Source: an uncultured Peptococcaceae bacterium
GTDB lineage: Bacteria; Bacillota; Peptococcia; Peptococcales; Peptococcaceae
DNA length: 8,734 bases
Direction: 5' to 3'
Assembly: GCA_902462325.1 (NCBI GenBank)
Contig: CABQBF010000110.1
Coordinates: 1 to 8,734 of the forward strand
Shown here: positions 5,789 to 8,734 of the stretch, piece after piece
How the letters are laid out: each line of letters starts with the position of its first letter
Position numbering within the stretch: the stretch's first letter is position 1
Made by a program: the position numbers and the translations under genes
The notes under the pieces: generated by a model
Told to the model about the DNA's origin: nothing
What the model saw: only the letters and a program-made list of their open reading frames with translations
The model's database searches: none

Positions 5789-7288
5789 CTACAGCAAAGG
5801 AGAAAAGAGCCTGCAGAACGATTCTACCATGCGCTTGCCAAATCCCTTTTGCTGAAACTCCGCTTCGGTAATGCGGCGCGAATCCTCTAAATCCCGCTCA
5901 AACATCTGATATAACTGATTGACCGTTTTGTTATCATAAATAAAAGCATTGATTTCCGAGTTAATCATAAAGCTGCGAATATCCATATTGGCCGTGCCTA
6001 CAGAAGCCACCTCATGGTCTACCAGCAACACCTTAGAGTGGATAAACGACGGGCCGGGCTGTTTATCGTAAAAATAAATTTCGGCCCCTACGCTCATAAT
6101 CTGCTCCAGATAAGAAAGAGACGCATGATAAACGGTAAAATGGTCGGCAATGCTGGGAAAGATAATTTTGATATTCACACCGGACAGAGAAGCGGTTTTC
6201 AGCGCCGTCAGCATCGCTTCATCGGGCACGAAGTAAGGGGTTTCAATGTAAATGGTTTCCCTTGCCTGCGCCATTGCATAAAAATATGCTTCATAAATAG
6301 TTTGATTGGCCGAATCGGCCCCCGATGTGGCAATCTGCACCATGCTGGTGCCCTTGGTGGTATCCACCATGGGAAAATACCGGGCGTCAATCAGCCGTTT
6401 ATCGGTTAAAGTCAGCCAGTCGGTAATAAACACCGTTTGCAGCGAATATACGGCAGGCCCTTCTATGCGTAAATGGGTATCCCGCCAGTAGCCGAATTTT
6501 TTACTGCCGTGTACATATTCGTCGCCGATATTCAACCCGCCCACATAACCAATTTTTCCGTCAATGACGCAAATTTTGCGGTGATTACGGTAATTCAGCT
6601 TGCGATGCAGATAAGGAAACCGGGCCTGCACATAGGTTTTGGCTTCCACACCGGCGGCCCGTAAGCCGTGCATAAACATGGGGTTGGTATAAAGCCGCCA
6701 AGAACCAATATCGTCATACAAAATGCGCACCTCCACGCCCTGCTGCGCTTTTTCTATCAGCAGCTCCCGCAGCGGGCGGGCCAAATTTCCGTCCTTGATA
6801 ATAAAATATTCCAGATGGATATGGTCCTGGGCGTTGCGGATATCTTCCATCATCTGCGCAAATTTGTCGCAGCCATCGGTATACACATCAATTTTATTGT
6901 GGATGGTAATGGGCACTGTGCCGGAACGCATCACCAAATTGACAATGCTGGAATCCATCTCCTCAAAATAAATATTCTGCTCCGCCATTTTATTTAAGGT
7001 TTCCAGTGTTTCCGGATGGAAAATGGCCATGGCTTCATCGGAATCCAAAAATTCCTGGATCGTCTGCCGGCGGCGGCTCCATTTTTTGCCCCGCAGATTT
7101 TCTCCAAATAGTAAATAGAATACAATCCCCAGCACCGGCACCAAAAACAACACCAAAAGCCAGCACAGCGTTTTGGCAGGGTCCCGTTTTTCCAGGGAAA
7201 TCATGGTGGCAATCATTAAGGTCAGCAACGCAATGATCCAGGACGATTCAAAAATTAACAAATGATGCTCCAGCAAAAAATCCAGCAT
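5789..7288 (-). CDS. cls: Cardiolipin synthase (phospholipase D superfamily)
   Basis: The enzyme joins two phosphatidylglycerol molecules into cardiolipin plus glycerol at the cytoplasmic membrane. From the ATG at 7288 the product is 499 residues, as expected for bacterial Cls. Two membrane segments (about 12-31 and 41-61, the second within WLLVLFLVPVLGIVFYLLFG) are followed by two phospholipase D domains. The catalytic HKD motifs are His236-Lys238-Asp243 (NHRKICVIDGK) and His417-Lys419-Asp424 (FIHSKVLLVD), each followed by the family's Gly/Asn segment (GGLNIGDEY, GTANMDIRS). An in-frame ATG at 7333 would give 15 more residues that are hydrophilic and poorly fitting; the ATG at 7288 has GGGAGGG at 7 nt spacing and leads directly into the membrane segment, so I choose it. 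The upstream ATG has only a weak AGGA. The closest class is the Bacillota ClsA type; Bacillota often carry more than one cls. Confidence 0.96.
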   Translation of the reverse strand: MLDFLLEHHLLIFESSWIIALLTLMIATMISLEKRDPAKTLCWLLVLFLVPVLGIVFYLLFGENLRGKKWSRRRQTIQEFLDSDEAMAIFHPETLETLNKMAEQNIYFEEMDSSIVNLVMRSGTVPITIHNKIDVYTDGCDKFAQMMEDIRNAQDHIHLEYFIIKDGNLARPLRELLIEKAQQGVEVRILYDDIGSWRLYTNPMFMHGLRAAGVEAKTYVQARFPYLHRKLNYRNHRKICVIDGKIGYVGGLNIGDEYVHGSKKFGYWRDTHLRIEGPAVYSLQTVFITDWLTLTDKRLIDARYFPMVDTTKGTSMVQIATSGADSANQTIYEAYFYAMAQARETIYIETPYFVPDEAMLTALKTASLSGVNIKIIFPSIADHFTVYHASLSYLEQIMSVGAEIYFYDKQPGPSFIHSKVLLVDHEVASVGTANMDIRSFMINSEINAFIYDNKTVNQLYQMFERDLEDSRRITEAEFQQKGFGKRMVESFCRLFSPLL

Positions 7289-7354
7289 GTCAAATCCCTC
7301 CCTGTTGCGCGTTCTCTCTTTTAAGATAACCATTTCTATTTCCTATATTTCTAT

Positions 7355-7383
7355 ATTATAGCATGTTTCCTCCTACACGGTAA
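7355..7383 (-). promoter_or_regulatory. Probable cls promoter (extended -10), divergent from rnmV
   Basis: On the minus strand a perfect TATAAT (7355-7360) preceded by TGC forms an extended -10. The hexamer 17 nt upstream, TTACCG (7378-7383), is a weak -35. Transcription would start near 7348, leaving about 60 nt of leader before the preferred cls start at 7288. It lies back to back with the plus-strand promoter at 7393-7420. Confidence 0.65.
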
Positions 7384-7392
7384 TTTTTTTCT

Positions 7393-7420
7393 TTGTACAG
7401 CCCACAGAATCGGTTATAAT
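7393..7420 (+). promoter_or_regulatory. Probable promoter of the rnmV-rsmA operon
   Basis: A perfect -10 TATAAT (7415-7420) follows a -35-like TTGTAC (7393-7398) with a 16-nt spacer. Transcription should start near 7427. That leaves only about 6 nt before the ATG at 7433 but about 39 nt before the ATG at 7466, which supports the latter as the real rnmV start. The -35 lies 9 nt from the -35 of the divergent cls promoter. Confidence 0.65.
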
Positions 7421-7465
7421 AGGGATATATAAATGAAATTAGACAAGAAAGGATTTTATCCTACC

Positions 7466-8002
7466 ATGAAACCAAAAATTAAAGAAGTTATCGTTGTAGA
7501 AGGAAAAGACGACGTCAGCGCGCTGCGCAAAGCAGTGGAGGCCGATATCCTAATCACCACCGGTTTGGGGCTGACTGCAAAAAAAATAGAAGAAATCAAA
7601 GGGCTGGCAGAACGGCGCGGCGTTATTGTATTCACCGATCCCGATTTTCCCGGCGGCAAAATCCGTCATATCTTAAAAGATAAGGTGCCCGGCTGCAAGC
7701 ATGCCTATATCACCAAGGAAGAAGGGCGCTGCCCCAAAACCGGCAAACTAGGCGTAGAATACGCTTCGCCGGAAGCAATTTTGCGGGCGTTGAAAGCCGC
7801 CAAAGCAGAACATCAGCAATACGATATTGTATACGATTTAAACGATTTGGTGCAGTGGGGCTTATCCGGTCTGCCGGACAGCGCCACACGGCGCGCCGCC
7901 CTGTGCGATCAATTATCCATCGGCCATTGCAATGCCAAACAACTGGTCAAAAAATTGAACAGCTATCAAATTCCCCGGGAAGAAATCGAGGCCATGCTAT
8001 GA
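7466..8002 (+). CDS. rnmV: Ribonuclease M5 (5S rRNA maturation)
   Basis: RNase M5 cleaves both sides of 5S rRNA precursor to give the mature ends, acting with ribosomal protein L18. The 178-residue product begins MKPKIKEVIVVEGKDD, matching the family start. The Toprim domain shows the conserved Glu12 in VVEGKDD and the DPD motif (Asp58, Asp60) in VFTDPDFPGGKIR; the PGCKHAYI (75-82) and GVEYASPEAI (96-105) blocks are also typical. An in-frame ATG at 7433 would add 11 residues but sits about 6 nt from the predicted transcription start. The preferred ATG has AAAGGA 12 nt upstream, a long spacing; this GGAT can pair with ATCC at 7457-7461 as a tiny 4-bp hairpin, which may shorten the effective distance. 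The gene ends in an ATGA overlap with rsmA. Confidence 0.95.
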   Translation: MKPKIKEVIVVEGKDDVSALRKAVEADILITTGLGLTAKKIEEIKGLAERRGVIVFTDPDFPGGKIRHILKDKVPGCKHAYITKEEGRCPKTGKLGVEYASPEAILRALKAAKAEHQQYDIVYDLNDLVQWGLSGLPDSATRRAALCDQLSIGHCNAKQLVKKLNSYQIPREEIEAML

Positions 8003-8734
8003 ATTTAAAAGACACACTGCAAAAACACAATTTCAAATTTAAAAAGAAGTTCGGGCAGAATTTTATCACCGACGGCAATCTGCTGCAAAAAATTGTAGAC
8101 GCCGGAGAAGTTGGCCCTGACGACGTTATTATCGAAGTTGGCCCCGGCGCCGCCACATTAACCAAAGCGCTGGCCCGTCAGGCCAAAGCAGTAATTGCCA
8201 TTGAAATTGACGGCGATTTAATTCCAATTATCGAGGAAACCATGGCTGAGTTTGACAATTTTTATCTGGTGCAGGGCGATGCGCTGCGGCTCAATCTGGA
8301 TGCATTGATTGTCGAAAAACTAGGCGCGCCCCATCGCTGCAAGGTAATCGCCAATCTGCCCTATTACATCACCACGCCGCTGGTTATGCACTTTTTAGAG
8401 CAGGGCTTCTCCATTGACCGTATTGTGATTATGGTGCAAAAAGAAGTGGCTGAACGGTTTGCCGCCCAACCCGGCACCAAAGATTACGGCGCAATCACCG
8501 TATCGCTCCAGTATTACGGCGCTGTGCGCAACGCCTTTCTGGTGCCCCGGCAAATGTTTATCCCCCAGCCCGATGTAGATTCGGCCGTGGTCGATATTAT
8601 GCCCTGGATGGAAAAACCGCTGCAAGCCGACGACGAAGCCCTCTTTCACCGCTTGGTCAAAGCAGCCTTTGGCCAACGGCGCAAAACCTTAAACAACGCG
8701 CTGAAAACATTAAATTTAGACACGCCATTGCTGC
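7999..8734 (+). CDS. rsmA: 16S rRNA (adenine1518/1519-N6)-dimethyltransferase RsmA/KsgA (3' end cut by window edge)
   Basis: RsmA adds two methyl groups to each of two adjacent adenines in helix 45 near the 3' end of 16S rRNA, late in 30S assembly. The window holds 245 codons plus one base; the family is usually about 265-295 residues, so only the C-terminus is missing. KKFGQNFITD (16-25) is the family N-terminal motif; EVGPGAATLT (46-55) is the S-adenosylmethionine motif I; AIEID (67-71) carries the acidic cofactor-ribose residue; NLPYYITTP (119-127) is the catalytic NLPY motif; VQKEVAERF and AAFGQRRKTLNNAL are also typical. The ATG overlaps the rnmV stop by four bases (ATGA) and GAGG lies 7 nt upstream inside rnmV, so the two are translated together. 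The rnmV-rsmA pairing is conserved in Bacillota. Confidence 0.97.
   Translation, partial: MNLKDTLQKHNFKFKKKFGQNFITDGNLLQKIVDAGEVGPDDVIIEVGPGAATLTKALARQAKAVIAIEIDGDLIPIIEETMAEFDNFYLVQGDALRLNLDALIVEKLGAPHRCKVIANLPYYITTPLVMHFLEQGFSIDRIVIMVQKEVAERFAAQPGTKDYGAITVSLQYYGAVRNAFLVPRQMFIPQPDVDSAVVDIMPWMEKPLQADDEALFHRLVKAAFGQRRKTLNNALKTLNLDTPLL

Noticed and set aside
8395..8676. Minus-strand open frame of 93 codons
   Set aside because: It is a shadow of rsmA, whose conserved motifs lie in the plus frame.

Overview
This window looks like ordinary chromosome of a mid-GC Bacillota (Firmicutes) bacterium. The evidence is the conserved gene order dnaX - ybaB/ebfC - recR on one strand and the pair rnmV - rsmA on the other, a ribonuclease M5 of the Bacillus type, and strong AGGAGG-like ribosome binding sites. 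A Negativicutes-like member is possible, but nothing here proves the class.

Layout. About 84% of the window (1-7288) is read on the minus strand; 7393-8734 is read on the plus strand, and the two diverge from the short region 7289-7465. Reading the minus strand in its own direction: cls (cardiolipin synthase, 7288-5789); dnaX (DNA polymerase III gamma/tau, 5646-4105); a 293-nt gap holding a 90-nt nested inverted repeat (4001-4090); then a tight cluster of ybaB/ebfC (3811-3485), recR (3485-2883) and two small membrane proteins that are paralogues of each other (2870-2505 and 2457-2098), closed by a clear intrinsic terminator (2062-2092). After it come rlmH (1962-1483, TTG start) and a large copper-type membrane protein (1398 to beyond the left edge) that fuses an HMA metal-binding domain, a SafE/DsbD-like membrane domain and a cupredoxin domain. 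On the plus strand, rnmV (7466-8002) overlaps rsmA (7999 to beyond the right edge).

How the genes relate. dnaX, ybaB and recR belong to replication, nucleoid and recombinational repair. rnmV (5S rRNA maturation), rsmA (16S rRNA dimethylation) and rlmH (23S rRNA methylation) belong to ribosome maturation. cls makes cardiolipin. The left-edge protein probably handles copper at the membrane and has its own promoter.

The parts not explained by known housekeeping biology are the tandem membrane-protein paralogues placed downstream of recR, and the symmetrical 90-nt inverted repeat between dnaX and ybaB. I see no CRISPR array, insertion sequence, tRNA, rRNA or defence system. I also do not see a clearly new multi-gene system; the paralogue pair is the best candidate for undescribed function.
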